From Chlamydiales bacterium (GTDB taxonomy: Bacteria; Chlamydiota; Chlamydiia; Chlamydiales; JAAKFR01): a DNA stretch of 64,000 nucleotides. The position numbers and the translations under genes were made by a program. The notes under the pieces were generated by a model. It was not told the DNA's origin. It was given only the letters and a program-made list of their open reading frames with translations, and made no database searches. Positions 8,093 through 16,594 of the stretch are shown piece after piece; the first letter of the stretch is position 1; every line of letters starts with the position of its first letter. The DNA lies in contig JAJACP010000003.1 of the NCBI GenBank assembly GCA_022601445.1, forward strand, positions 1-64,000, given 5' to 3'.

Positions 8093-9658
8093 TTAAGAAG
8101 AGGCAACTTCGGCTGTTTGGCCTTCGGTTGCAGGAACTTCTTTCTCTGGTGTCTTAGGAGGCGCTGCAGTCAATGCGTTGAACTGCTTACCTAGCGCACG
8201 TGAGGCAATCATCCAGGCAATAATCACAACAGCTAGGATAGCTGCCAAGATCGGTGTGATGGCTCCGATTGTACCAAAGCCAACCAGCAAACCTTGTTGG
8301 ATTAAAGAGCCTCCTGACTTCCCAAGACGCGCACCCACCACATCAATCGCTGCTTTACCTTTCATCTTCTGCTCTTGATCGAGCGGAATGTAGGCCATCT
8401 CTTTGGTTGGATCAAAGAGCGAGTATTTACAGGATTTACTCATGATGTTTTGAATCATCCCGATCACAACAGCAAGCATCAACGGTGTTGTACCGAGTGC
8501 CGCAATGACTCCACCTAAGTTGTCGCTGAAGATCACAAGAGAGAAGAAAATTCCCCCTGTGGCCAGTAGAACAACAGGTGTAACAAGAGCGGCTTTCGTC
8601 CAGCCAAAGCGACGGATGACGTTACCACCTACAAAGAGCATCATCAAGACGGTGATTGCTCCTGTCATGGTAGAGAAGTAACCCATAAACGTACTGTAGT
8701 CGTTTGCATTTGGGTATTGAAGCTTCAGCTGGCTCTTCCAGGTCACCTCAACAATGTTAATGGCAATTCCGTAGCCGATCACGAGGATCGCAAGGCAGAG
8801 GATATAGGGAGATTTTGCCAAGTAAAGGAAACTCTCCTTCATGCCCATCTTCGGCTTGCTCTTTTTCTTACTGGCAACAAGTTCGTCAGGATCATAAAAA
8901 CGAGGATCAGTCAATACTTTACGATTGATCCACCAATAGGTTGCGATAATTGTAATTCCAGCTATGACAACCATACTCATGAGAAGATTGAGAGAGATGC
9001 CCCATGCATCGACTCCTTCTGGAACGTGCTTGCGGATGTTGGAGACAAGAACAATCGCAGGTCCTGAGCAGAGAAGAGCGACGTTGGCTCCAATTCCAAA
9101 CAGGGTATAAAAGCGCTTGGCTTCCCCGACACGCGTGATATCATTAGCAAATCCCCAGAACATAAGAGAGAGCATGACGCTTCCCCAAAGCTCGGCAAGG
9201 ACGTAGAAAAGAGCGTATGTCCAGTTACGGAAAATGGCAACAAAGCCCATCAAACCTTGCGGTAAGAAAGCTTGTAGTCTGTCAGCTAAATCAGTTGGAT
9301 GTAAATGCTCTTTGTTTGGATAAAGAACAACTGCAAATAGAGCAAAAAAGATGAGAAATGGGATGGTTATCGCATAAAACAGTCTCTCTTTGCTTAAGAT
9401 GTTACTGAGCTTTGCGTACACAAGCATAAAGAGCACTGCACACGGAACAACTAGCCATACTTTAATGAATGGAATCGCTTCAGCTCCAGAGCCGGGGGCA
9501 GTGACGATAAGGGTGTCCTTTGTATCGCGTAAAATTGTGTAGTTAAAAGAAATACAAAAGAACATCAAGAACATGGGAAGAACTTTTTTTAGCTCGAACG
9601 CATGGATCGGCCAAAAAAAGGAACGCAACTTCCCAAACTCTTTATTATCATTCGCCAT
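8093..9658 (-). CDS. npt1: ADP/ATP translocase (NTT family)
   Basis: A nucleotide transporter that exchanges host ATP for bacterial ADP (energy parasitism) across the inner membrane. The 521-aa protein has 11-12 hydrophobic spans. The N-terminal segment FNYTILRDTKDTLIVTAPGSGAEAIPF is diagnostic of plastid/Chlamydiales/Rickettsiales NTT carriers, and NPT-family CKYSLFDPTKEMAYIPLD occurs near residue 415. Its position between lepA and a CT066-like gene matches chlamydial npt1. The C-terminal tail is hydrophilic. The ribosome-binding site is GAGGAAAC. Paralogues that carry other nucleotides exist in this order, so ADP/ATP specificity is by position and sequence, not proof. Confidence 0.95.
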   Translation of the reverse strand: MANDNKEFGKLRSFFWPIHAFELKKVLPMFLMFFCISFNYTILRDTKDTLIVTAPGSGAEAIPFIKVWLVVPCAVLFMLVYAKLSNILSKERLFYAITIPFLIFFALFAVVLYPNKEHLHPTDLADRLQAFLPQGLMGFVAIFRNWTYALFYVLAELWGSVMLSLMFWGFANDITRVGEAKRFYTLFGIGANVALLCSGPAIVLVSNIRKHVPEGVDAWGISLNLLMSMVVIAGITIIATYWWINRKVLTDPRFYDPDELVASKKKSKPKMGMKESFLYLAKSPYILCLAILVIGYGIAINIVEVTWKSQLKLQYPNANDYSTFMGYFSTMTGAITVLMMLFVGGNVIRRFGWTKAALVTPVVLLATGGIFFSLVIFSDNLGGVIAALGTTPLMLAVVIGMIQNIMSKSCKYSLFDPTKEMAYIPLDQEQKMKGKAAIDVVGARLGKSGGSLIQQGLLVGFGTIGAITPILAAILAVVIIAWMIASRALGKQFNALTAAPPKTPEKEVPATEGQTAEVASS

Positions 9659-9688
9659 AAAGTTTCCTCAAAGTTAAATTAAATCATC

Positions 9689-9729
9689 TCAAGAGGGGAA
9701 ATTATACCATATCTTGAGCAAAACGCAAG
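9689..9729 (-). promoter_or_regulatory. npt1 promoter with flanking inverted repeat
   Basis: On the minus strand TTGCGT (9724-9729) is followed after 16 bases by TATAAT (9702-9707), preceded by TGG so that it forms an extended -10. The 7-base arms CTCAAGA (9689-9695) and TCTTGAG (9713-9719) flank the -10 symmetrically, consistent with an operator or a leader hairpin. Confidence 0.55.
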
Positions 9730-9786
9730 CAAAAAAACCATTACAATCCGACAAGATGTTTGTCAACATCCTCGACGGGTAGGGGG

Positions 9787-10293
9787 CTAAACTGTGTCTT
9801 CGTAGGCCTCGGCCGCTTCGATCGTCTCAATGGTCTCTGAATAGGCATTCCAGAGCTCCTGGTTGATCTTGTTGTCTCGAATTGTACGAATCAGCTCCTT
9901 CTTTAGGGTGGGAAGAGAGCGCCTTGGGCTAAAGCGAGAAACGAGGTCGTTATCTCCGACTTGACGGGCCAATTCTAGCACACGCTCAATATCAGTCCTT
10001 GTAAAGTTGATAAAATCACGTCTTTTCCGAGAACCACGAGGTGCTCTTGGCTTTGGATCAAGCGCCTGGGGGGCATCAGACTCTATAATGAATTTTTGAA
10101 GAAGCGTGAAGAGTTGGTCTGGGTCTGAATTTTTTAGTTTACGCAGCGTAAAGTGATGAATGTAGCCGCCAGCAGGACCAGGTAAATATTTACACAGATC
10201 GTTCTCTTTGGTTCCATTTACTTTTTTAATTGCTTTGTCAATGATTTTATCAAGAGCTTCTTTGCTCTTGATTTGTTGTTCTGTCAAGGCCAT
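9787..10293 (-). CDS. Conserved chlamydial protein, CT066-like
   Basis: A soluble, charged 168-aa protein of unknown function. It has no signal peptide or membrane span. It is helical, with a basic patch PRAPRGSRKRRDF near residue 85 and a C-terminal acidic tail. Its position between npt1 and the metal-transport operon is the same as that of the uncharacterised CT066 in Chlamydia trachomatis, and its size is similar, so it is called an orthologue by synteny. A GAAGG ribosome-binding site precedes the ATG. Confidence 0.75.
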   Translation of the reverse strand: MALTEQQIKSKEALDKIIDKAIKKVNGTKENDLCKYLPGPAGGYIHHFTLRKLKNSDPDQLFTLLQKFIIESDAPQALDPKPRAPRGSRKRRDFINFTRTDIERVLELARQVGDNDLVSRFSPRRSLPTLKKELIRTIRDNKINQELWNAYSETIETIEAAEAYEDTV

Positions 10294-10436
10294 TTTTTCA
10301 CCTTCCTTAATTAAATGAATAACTATCTCTGTTCAACATTCCCAAAAGATATGTTGCGGGAGTTTATGGAATGAAATGATTTTCTGCAATATTTCTGTTA
10401 TTTTTGAATAAAACTTTTCAGAATATGTGGCGTAGC

Positions 10437-10455
10437 TTACTATTACACATAGTAA
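10437..10455. promoter_or_regulatory. Palindrome at the start of the mrp-ytg operon (candidate operator)
   Basis: TTACTAT-TACAC-ATAGTAA is a perfect 7-base inverted repeat ending one base before the ATG at 10457, where a ribosome-binding site would normally lie. The operon encodes a YtgR-like (DtxR) domain, and in Chlamydia YtgR is a metal-dependent repressor of ytgABCD, so this is a plausible operator. That role is inferred. Confidence 0.45.
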
Positions 10456-10456
10456 C

Positions 10457-11416
10457 ATGCCTTTAAAAATACTATCATCAAGTTCAATCGGTGTTGCTGC
10501 TGGTAAAGGAGGAGTGGGTAAATCCACTCTGACAGTCCTATTAGCAGGGGCGTTTAAGCGACGGCAGATGCGGGTGGGCATTTTGGATGCCGATCTCTAT
10601 GGTCCCTCTCTTCGCCACCTCTTGCCCGAAGAGCGTCTTCCTAGGGTCGAAGAGGGAAAGTGGAAACCTGCGCTTTCGCAAGAAATACAGTTGATTTCCA
10701 TGGCTTATTTTCAGAAAGAGACAGCTGTGCGAGCCCCTATGGCTAACCAAGTATTGGGACAGTTTTTGAACAATGTAGCCTGGGAGAGTGTGGATCAGTT
10801 ATTGATCGATTTTCCCCCGGGAACCGGAGACATTCCGATGACAGTTGCCCAAGCAGCTCCCCTTGCGGGAGTGATTTTGGTAACAACGCCTCAAGAAATA
10901 GCGGTTATGGATGTGAGAAAGAGTCTCGTTTTTTTTCAAAAAATGCGCATTCCTGTTTTAGGGATTGTAGAAAATATGGTGGGCGCGATTTTTGGAGAGG
11001 GGGGAGGACTTGCGCTTTCATATGAATTTAGTGTACCCTTCCTAGGCTCGATCCCACTCGACCCTGCTATTCGGAAAGCTGCTGAAAAGGGGACACTTGC
11101 AGATCTGGAGTTTGCTGATCCACTGCTGGAAAGAGTGATTCAAACAGGCTCAGATCCGATCAAAGAGATCTCGCTTACAGAGGGAGTTCTCACAATTGAG
11201 TGGAAGGAGGGTGAGGCAAGCGTATTAAGAGCAGAGTCTCTCCAAAAGGAGTGTCCCTGCGCGCATTGCAAGGGGGGAGCATCTGCTCTTTCAGATGTGG
11301 CATTCCTTAGCCATGATCGAGTTGGACGTTATGGGCTCCGGTTTCGTTTCTCTTCCGGCTGCTCGTATGGAATTTATGATTTTTCACTATTGAAGAGGTT
11401 GACATGCGCATCTTGA
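10457..11416 (+). CDS. mrp: Mrp/ApbC-type P-loop ATPase fused to DUF971
   Basis: A 319-aa cytosolic protein of the Mrp/NBP35 family, which handles iron-sulfur cluster assembly or transfer. GKGGVGKS (residues 16-23) is the deviant Walker A; DADLYGPS (44-51) and DFPPGTGD (118-125) are also family motifs. The usual N-terminal DUF59 domain is absent. The family's cluster-bridging CxxC, expected between VENM and IFGEGGG (about 171-184), is missing. From about residue 242 a DUF971 domain follows, with CPCAHC (C266, C268, C271). No clear ribosome-binding site is seen. The gene overlaps ytgA by 13 bases, so it leads the metal-import operon. Confidence 0.88.
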   Translation: MPLKILSSSSIGVAAGKGGVGKSTLTVLLAGAFKRRQMRVGILDADLYGPSLRHLLPEERLPRVEEGKWKPALSQEIQLISMAYFQKETAVRAPMANQVLGQFLNNVAWESVDQLLIDFPPGTGDIPMTVAQAAPLAGVILVTTPQEIAVMDVRKSLVFFQKMRIPVLGIVENMVGAIFGEGGGLALSYEFSVPFLGSIPLDPAIRKAAEKGTLADLEFADPLLERVIQTGSDPIKEISLTEGVLTIEWKEGEASVLRAESLQKECPCAHCKGGASALSDVAFLSHDRVGRYGLRFRFSSGCSYGIYDFSLLKRLTCAS

Positions 11417-12342
11417 TTTTTATTTGTCTTCTCGCGGTCGGTTGTTCCCAAACCCCATCTTCTGATGCCTCCTGGTTTCAAAAGAGTGAGAAGTTAAAGG
11501 TACTAACAACAGTGGCCATGATTAACGATCTTGTGCAAGAGGTAGGAGGCGAGCATGTGCATACCATCTCTTTGATCTGTGGAGAGCTCGATCCACACAC
11601 CTATGAGCTTGTAAAAGGCGATGATGAGAAGTTTGCCAGAGCCGATCTCATTTTTTACAACGGTTTAGGGTTAGAGCATGGTCTGAGCTTGCGGAAAAAC
11701 TTAGAAAAGAATCCCAAAGCGGTTGCCGTTGCAGATTCTATCTTAGAGCGGAACCCGAGTGCCATTTTGCGTGTAGATGGCACCTGCGATCCTCATATCT
11801 GGATGGATATCTCCCTTTGGATGGAGGTTGTGGAGCCGATTGTTGCAACGCTTTGTGAACATGATCCTGAACATGCTGTCGAATACCGAGAGCGCGCTCA
11901 TGTTCTACTGGCAAAAATGCGCAGCGCCGATGAGGCTGCTTTTGAACGGTTGCAAGCCATCGCTCCGGAAAAGCGTTATTTGATCACAAGCCATGATGCC
12001 TTCAATTATTTTGCACGTCGCTATCTTGCCGATCCGGGTGAAGAGGAGTGGATGAGCCGCTGTGAGGCACCTGAGGGCTTGGCTCCAGAGGCGCAGATGA
12101 GCGTCGGAGATGTTCTGGAGATTCTTGCCCACTTACAACGTTATCAAGTCACCGTTCTTTTTCCCGAGTCGAATATGAGTCGAGATGCGCTGAAAAAGAT
12201 TCTACGGGCAGCCTCAGAGAAGGGAATGTCTGTTCGTCTCTGCTCAGATCCGTTGTATGGAGATTCTATGGGAGCTGCTGCTTCTTACTTAGATATGCTC
12301 TCGCATAATGTAGACGTGATTGCAGGAGAATTAGCGCGATGA
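11404..12342 (+). CDS. ytgA: Metal ABC transporter substrate-binding lipoprotein
   Basis: A periplasmic cluster A-I metal-binding protein (iron, manganese or zinc) delivering ions to YtgBCD. The 312-aa product has a lipoprotein signal with lipobox LAVGC (Cys about residue 14). DPHTYEL (about 60-66), CDPHIWMD (about 122-129) and the HDAFNYF segment supply the conserved His/Asp ligands. A GAAGAGG ribosome-binding site precedes the ATG. It overlaps mrp by 13 bases and ytgB by 4. Synteny matches chlamydial CT067-CT070. The metal preferred is not decided by sequence. Confidence 0.93.
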   Translation: MRILIFICLLAVGCSQTPSSDASWFQKSEKLKVLTTVAMINDLVQEVGGEHVHTISLICGELDPHTYELVKGDDEKFARADLIFYNGLGLEHGLSLRKNLEKNPKAVAVADSILERNPSAILRVDGTCDPHIWMDISLWMEVVEPIVATLCEHDPEHAVEYRERAHVLLAKMRSADEAAFERLQAIAPEKRYLITSHDAFNYFARRYLADPGEEEWMSRCEAPEGLAPEAQMSVGDVLEILAHLQRYQVTVLFPESNMSRDALKKILRAASEKGMSVRLCSDPLYGDSMGAAASYLDMLSHNVDVIAGELAR

Positions 12343-13115
12343 AAAAGCCCGCCTTTACGGTTCAGCAACTTTCTGTGAACTACGAAAAAAACCCTGTTCT
12401 TTGGGATCTTTCTTTTGAAATTCCTCAAGGTAAATTGGTGTCTATTGTGGGTCCCAACGGCGCTGGAAAAAGCACCCTTTTGAAAACCTCGCTTGGCTTG
12501 GTCAAGCCAATCTCAGGTCAGGTCACTTTTTTCGGTCAGTCCCTAAAAAAATCAGGGCAGAGGGTTGCGTATGTGCCTCAGCGAGAATCGGTTGATTGGG
12601 ATTTTCCGATTACTGTATTTGACCTTGTTTTGATGGGGCGTTATGGAGGGCTTGGCCTTTTCAAACACCCTTCTAAAAAAGATCGAGCTGCTGTGCAGCG
12701 CTATTTGGAAAAAGTGGGATTGGATGCGCTTGCACATCGGCAAATCAGTCAGTTGTCGGGCGGTCAGCAGCAGCGCGCCTTTTTAGCGCGTGCCCTGATT
12801 CAAGAGGCCGACCTTTACCTGATGGATGAGCCATTTATAGGAATCGATGTCGCCTCCACACAGACGATGATCGAAATTCTGCAGGGGCTGCGTGATGAGG
12901 GTAAGACCTTGCTCGTAGTTCACCACGACTTAACCACCGTCGGTCAAATTTTCGATTGGGTTGTTTTGCTCAATATCTGTCTTGTGGGATGTGGAAGTGT
13001 AGAATCGGTGTTTACCCCCGAGATGATTCAAAAAACGTACGGAAAAGAGACGTTGCTACTCGACGAGGCAACAAAACTCTCTCAGCATAAAAGCAAAGGC
13101 TTTGTCACATCATGA
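12339..13115 (+). CDS. ytgB: Metal ABC transporter ATP-binding protein
   Basis: The 258-aa ATPase subunit powering metal import with YtgC and YtgD. Motifs seen are Walker A GPNGAGKST (about 39-47), the signature LSGGQQQR (about 140-147), Walker B LYLMDEPF and the H-loop VVHHD. It starts within the ytgA stop (ATGA) and ends overlapping ytgC the same way, so translation is probably coupled. Confidence 0.95.
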   Translation: MKKPAFTVQQLSVNYEKNPVLWDLSFEIPQGKLVSIVGPNGAGKSTLLKTSLGLVKPISGQVTFFGQSLKKSGQRVAYVPQRESVDWDFPITVFDLVLMGRYGGLGLFKHPSKKDRAAVQRYLEKVGLDALAHRQISQLSGGQQQRAFLARALIQEADLYLMDEPFIGIDVASTQTMIEILQGLRDEGKTLLVVHHDLTTVGQIFDWVVLLNICLVGCGSVESVFTPEMIQKTYGKETLLLDEATKLSQHKSKGFVTS

Positions 13116-14419
13116 ACTTCTGGGAATGTTTTACAGATCCGGTTGTGCGCGCCCCGATGATCGGGTCGATGTTGATGTGCTTAGCAGCGGCACTGGTGGG
13201 AGTTGTTGTGTTTGTGCGCAAACGCTCTTTGCTGGGGGAGGCACTCTCCCATGCTACATATCCAGGTGTCACAGGCGCGATTCTTTTTGCAGGGATTTTC
13301 TCGTTGGATGAGAGCCTTCCAGTTTTGATTTTGTTAGGAGCCGCGCTGCTTGCTTTTGTGGGCTTTTTTTGCATCGATTTTCTCGAACGGAAGCTGAAAA
13401 TCACAGATGATGCTGCTCTTTGCTTGGTTTTAGCGCTTTTTTTCGGTTTTGGGGTGACCATAGCCAGTTACGTCCAAAACATCTACAGTCCCTTCTACCG
13501 CCAAATTCAAGGCTACCTGTATGGGCAGGCGGCGACAATGACAGATCTTCATATTCTCATCTATGGAGTTTTGACGCTGCTTGTTATCAGTGTGATTTTT
13601 CTGTTCTACAAAGAGATTTTAGCGCTCGCTTTTGATCGCCCCTTTTGTCAAGCCTCAGGAATGGCCGTGCAGCTTGTACGCGCTCTTTTTACCTGCCTGA
13701 TTGTCGGCGCTGTTGTAATTGGAATTCGGAGCGTGGGTGTGATTTTGATGTCGGCGATGTTGATCGCTCCTGCAACGGCTGCTAGACAGTTTACCAACCG
13801 TCTCTCTCGCATGTTTCTTTTATCGGCTCTATTTGGCCTTTTCAGTGGGTGTGTAGGCACGTATCTATCCATCCTTTTCCCTGGTATCCCGACCGGGCCT
13901 GTGATCGTACTTGTAGCGGGCACAATTGCTCTTTACGCGCTCCTGTTTGCTCCAGAGCGTGGCCTTTTGATGCGCTATTGGAGAATCGCGCGTTTCCGCT
14001 CTTTGCGCATGCGGGAAAATTTACTCAAATTGATGTGGCATCTCAGCAACAAAGGAGAGACGTCGCTTTCCTTTCATACAGTTGCCCAAGGGCACGGTCT
14101 TTCCAAAATTCGTCTTGTGCTGCTTCTTTTCCAACTGCGCTTGGCGGGATGGCTAAAAAAAGTCGATGCTCAGTATCAGCTCACAACACCTGGAATCAAA
14201 AGAGGGGGGCGTATTGTGCGTCTCCATCGCCTTTGGGAAGTTTACTTGGTCAATGCGCTTGGGCTTGGAGTTGAGCGGGTTCATAAAAGTGCCGAAGAGA
14301 TGGAACACATTCTCACACCTGAGCTCGAACGCCAGCTTACGCAGCTTTTAGATGACCCGAAAAAAGATCCTCATGAGCAACCCATTCCCTCTCAAGAGGA
14401 GGTAATGAGCCATGGATAA
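13112..14419 (+). CDS. ytgC: Metal ABC permease fused to DtxR-like regulator (YtgCR)
   Basis: 435 aa. Residues 1-~282 form an ABC-3 family permease with about eight spans. About 295-430 is a soluble DtxR/MntR-like region: a winged helix-turn-helix (NLLKLMWHLSNKGETSLSFHTVAQ) followed by the dimerisation/metal-binding signature LHRLWEVYLVNALGLGVERVHKSAEEMEH. This is the arrangement of Chlamydia YtgC-YtgR, where the regulator is cleaved off and represses its operon when metal is available. Cleavage here is inferred. It overlaps ytgD by 8 bases. Confidence 0.93.
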   Translation: MNFWECFTDPVVRAPMIGSMLMCLAAALVGVVVFVRKRSLLGEALSHATYPGVTGAILFAGIFSLDESLPVLILLGAALLAFVGFFCIDFLERKLKITDDAALCLVLALFFGFGVTIASYVQNIYSPFYRQIQGYLYGQAATMTDLHILIYGVLTLLVISVIFLFYKEILALAFDRPFCQASGMAVQLVRALFTCLIVGAVVIGIRSVGVILMSAMLIAPATAARQFTNRLSRMFLLSALFGLFSGCVGTYLSILFPGIPTGPVIVLVAGTIALYALLFAPERGLLMRYWRIARFRSLRMRENLLKLMWHLSNKGETSLSFHTVAQGHGLSKIRLVLLLFQLRLAGWLKKVDAQYQLTTPGIKRGGRIVRLHRLWEVYLVNALGLGVERVHKSAEEMEHILTPELERQLTQLLDDPKKDPHEQPIPSQEEVMSHG

Positions 14420-15392
14420 TCCCTATTCTGGGCAAGGTTTGATCGGTTTTTTTGGTGTCTTCTTCCATCGGTTATGGGAGTTTGTCACTGGAGCACTCTC
14501 TTTTGAGGCTTTAGCGACAGATGAAGTGCAGCTACTTGTTTTAGGGTGTGTCGCTGCATCAGGAGCGCTTGTCGGCACATTTTTAGTTCTCAGACGGATG
14601 GTGATGTTGGCCAACGCTCTTTCTCATACCATTTTGCTGGGTATTGTCTCAGCTTACCTAGTGCTTCGCCTTTTTGCCTCCACAGCTGATACTTCAGAAC
14701 CTCTTTCCATTTCGGTCCTTCTTTTGGCCGCTTTTGCTACGGGCATTGTCACAACTTTTTTGACAGAATTTCTCTCCAAAATCGTAAAATTGCAAGAAGA
14801 CGCGAGCATTGGCCTTGTTTTTTCCGTTCTTTTTGCATTGGGAATTGTTTTAGTGACATTTTTTTCACGTAACCTACACATGGGAGTTGAGCTGGTCATG
14901 GGCAATGCTGACGCCTTGCAGATAGGAGATGTGAGAGATGTTGTGGCACTGCTTGGGATTAATCTTGCCCTTTTTACTCTCTTTTTTCATGGCTTTAAGA
15001 TCACCTCATTTGATCCTTCCTTGGCCCGGGCCTTTGGGTTTTCGCCTCTATTTTTCAACTATTTGCTGATGGTACAGACATCAGCCACGGCAATTGGAGG
15101 GTTTCGAGCCGTAGGAGTCTTGATGATTTTAGCTTTTTTTGTCATTCCCACCTTAACCGCGCGGATGCTCACTAATCGCCTTTCCAGTTTGATTGGAGTG
15201 AGTATGGGAATCGGTGTATTGGCCGCTCTTTTTGGCGTTGGATTAGCGCGACATATTCTCACCTACTATGGTGTGGGGCTATCGACAGGAGGTCTTGTCG
15301 TCTCCATGCTTGGGTTGATTTATCTTTCTGTCGTTGTCTATACGCAAATTGTTCGTTTTTCTCACCGGCGTAAATTGATTAACATGAATTGA
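14412..15392 (+). CDS. ytgD: Metal ABC transporter permease
   Basis: A 326-aa second permease of the ABC-3 family with about eight or nine spans. It contains the family's NALSHTILLGIV helix, KLQEDASIGLVFSVLFALGIVL, and the GFRAVGVLMILAFFVIPTLTARMLTNRL coupling segment. Having two unequal permeases (YtgC and YtgD) is typical of the chlamydial operon. A GAGG ribosome-binding site lies inside the end of ytgC. The stop codon is embedded in the downstream dxr promoter. Confidence 0.93.
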   Translation: MDNPYSGQGLIGFFGVFFHRLWEFVTGALSFEALATDEVQLLVLGCVAASGALVGTFLVLRRMVMLANALSHTILLGIVSAYLVLRLFASTADTSEPLSISVLLLAAFATGIVTTFLTEFLSKIVKLQEDASIGLVFSVLFALGIVLVTFFSRNLHMGVELVMGNADALQIGDVRDVVALLGINLALFTLFFHGFKITSFDPSLARAFGFSPLFFNYLLMVQTSATAIGGFRAVGVLMILAFFVIPTLTARMLTNRLSSLIGVSMGIGVLAALFGVGLARHILTYYGVGLSTGGLVVSMLGLIYLSVVVYTQIVRFSHRRKLINMN

Positions 15393-15417
15393 CAACAGTC
15401 GTCATTCAAGGTATGAT
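15389..15417 (+). promoter_or_regulatory. Strong sigma-70 promoter for dxr-rseP
   Basis: A perfect TTGACA (15389-15394) is followed after exactly 17 bases by TATGAT (15412-15417, 5/6). The -35 overlaps the ytgD stop codon. The predicted start near 15424 leaves a leader of about 22 bases before the dxr ATG. This separates dxr-rseP from the metal operon. Confidence 0.75.
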
Positions 15418-15445
15418 CTTGGCCCTTTAGTAAATTCTTTTTTTC

Positions 15446-16582
15446 ATGAAAAAATTAGCCATTCTTGGGAGCACCGGATCGATAGGCACGAGTACATTGC
15501 GTATTGTGCAGCACCTTCCCGACTCGTTTTCCGTCAGCGTGCTTGCTGCCCATCAGAATATCGATCTGCTTTCAGACCAGATCAATCTATTTAAGCCCGA
15601 ATTAGTGGCTGTTTATGACACGCAAAAAGCAGCAGAGTTAAAAACACGTTTTCCCTCTCAAAAAATCGTCTGTGGAGAGGCTGGTTTGCAAGAGGCTGCT
15701 GCTCACCCCTCTGTTGACTTCGTTGTGATGGCCATTGTCGGGATGCGCGCCTTACAACCGACACTCTCTGCCATTCAGGCTGGAAAGCCTGTTGGGTTAG
15801 CCAGCAAGGAAGTGCTTGTATCTGCGGGAGAACTGATTGGAAAGATGGCACGTAAATATGGTGTGCCTCTCCTGCCCATAGATAGCGAGCATAGCGCCCT
15901 TTTTCAATGTTTGGAGGGGAGACAACTCTCTGATGTACGCCGTCTGATTCTCACAGCCTCAGGAGGCCCTTTTCGCTCTCACTCCTCAGAGCAGCTCGCA
16001 GCAGTGACTGTTGAAGAGGCACTTGCGCATCCGACGTGGAAGATGGGCCCCAAAGTGACAATTGACTCTTCCACTTTGGTGAATAAGGGGCTAGAGATGA
16101 TTGAGGCGCGTTGGCTTTTTGATATTCCTCCCGAAAAGATTGAGGTGGTGATTCATCCTCAGAGTATTGTTCACAGCTTTGTAGAATTTATTGATGGATC
16201 GATTTTGGCGCAGATGAGCGAGCCCGACATGATCTATCCGATTCAGTACGCCTTGACCTATCCCGGTCGGGCCCCGGGCATGTTCCCTCCTTTTGATTTT
16301 GTGAAAAATAGCACATTAGAATTTTATCCCTACTGCAGCGAAAAATTTCCGGCCTTAACTCTAGCTCAAGACTCTCTTCGGACTGGAGGTAGCGTTCCTT
16401 GTTACTTGAATGCAGCCAATGAGGTTTTGGTTGCACGTTTTTTACAAAAGGAGATCTCCTGGCAGGGGATTGCGCAAAAACTAGAAAAATTAATCGGTCG
16501 ACATAAGATAGTCAATCCCCTTACTGTGGAAGAGGTACTAGAGGTCGATCAAGAGGCAAGGCGCGCGGCGCTATTAGCATAG
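15446..16582 (+). CDS. dxr: 1-deoxy-D-xylulose 5-phosphate reductoisomerase
   Basis: The second step of the non-mevalonate (MEP) isoprenoid pathway: NADPH-dependent rearrangement and reduction of DXP to MEP. The 378-aa length is typical. Seen are the nucleotide-binding GSTGSIGTSTL (about 8-18), ASKE, the metal-binding PIDSEHSALFQ (about 143-153), ASGGPF, and HPxWxMGPKVTIDSSTLVNKGLE (about 192-214). A recognisable ribosome-binding site is lacking before the ATG. It lies 12 bases before rseP, as in Chlamydia (CT071-CT072). Confidence 0.97.
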   Translation: MKKLAILGSTGSIGTSTLRIVQHLPDSFSVSVLAAHQNIDLLSDQINLFKPELVAVYDTQKAAELKTRFPSQKIVCGEAGLQEAAAHPSVDFVVMAIVGMRALQPTLSAIQAGKPVGLASKEVLVSAGELIGKMARKYGVPLLPIDSEHSALFQCLEGRQLSDVRRLILTASGGPFRSHSSEQLAAVTVEEALAHPTWKMGPKVTIDSSTLVNKGLEMIEARWLFDIPPEKIEVVIHPQSIVHSFVEFIDGSILAQMSEPDMIYPIQYALTYPGRAPGMFPPFDFVKNSTLEFYPYCSEKFPALTLAQDSLRTGGSVPCYLNAANEVLVARFLQKEISWQGIAQKLEKLIGRHKIVNPLTVEEVLEVDQEARRAALLA

Positions 16583-16594
16583 ATAGGTTTATAT

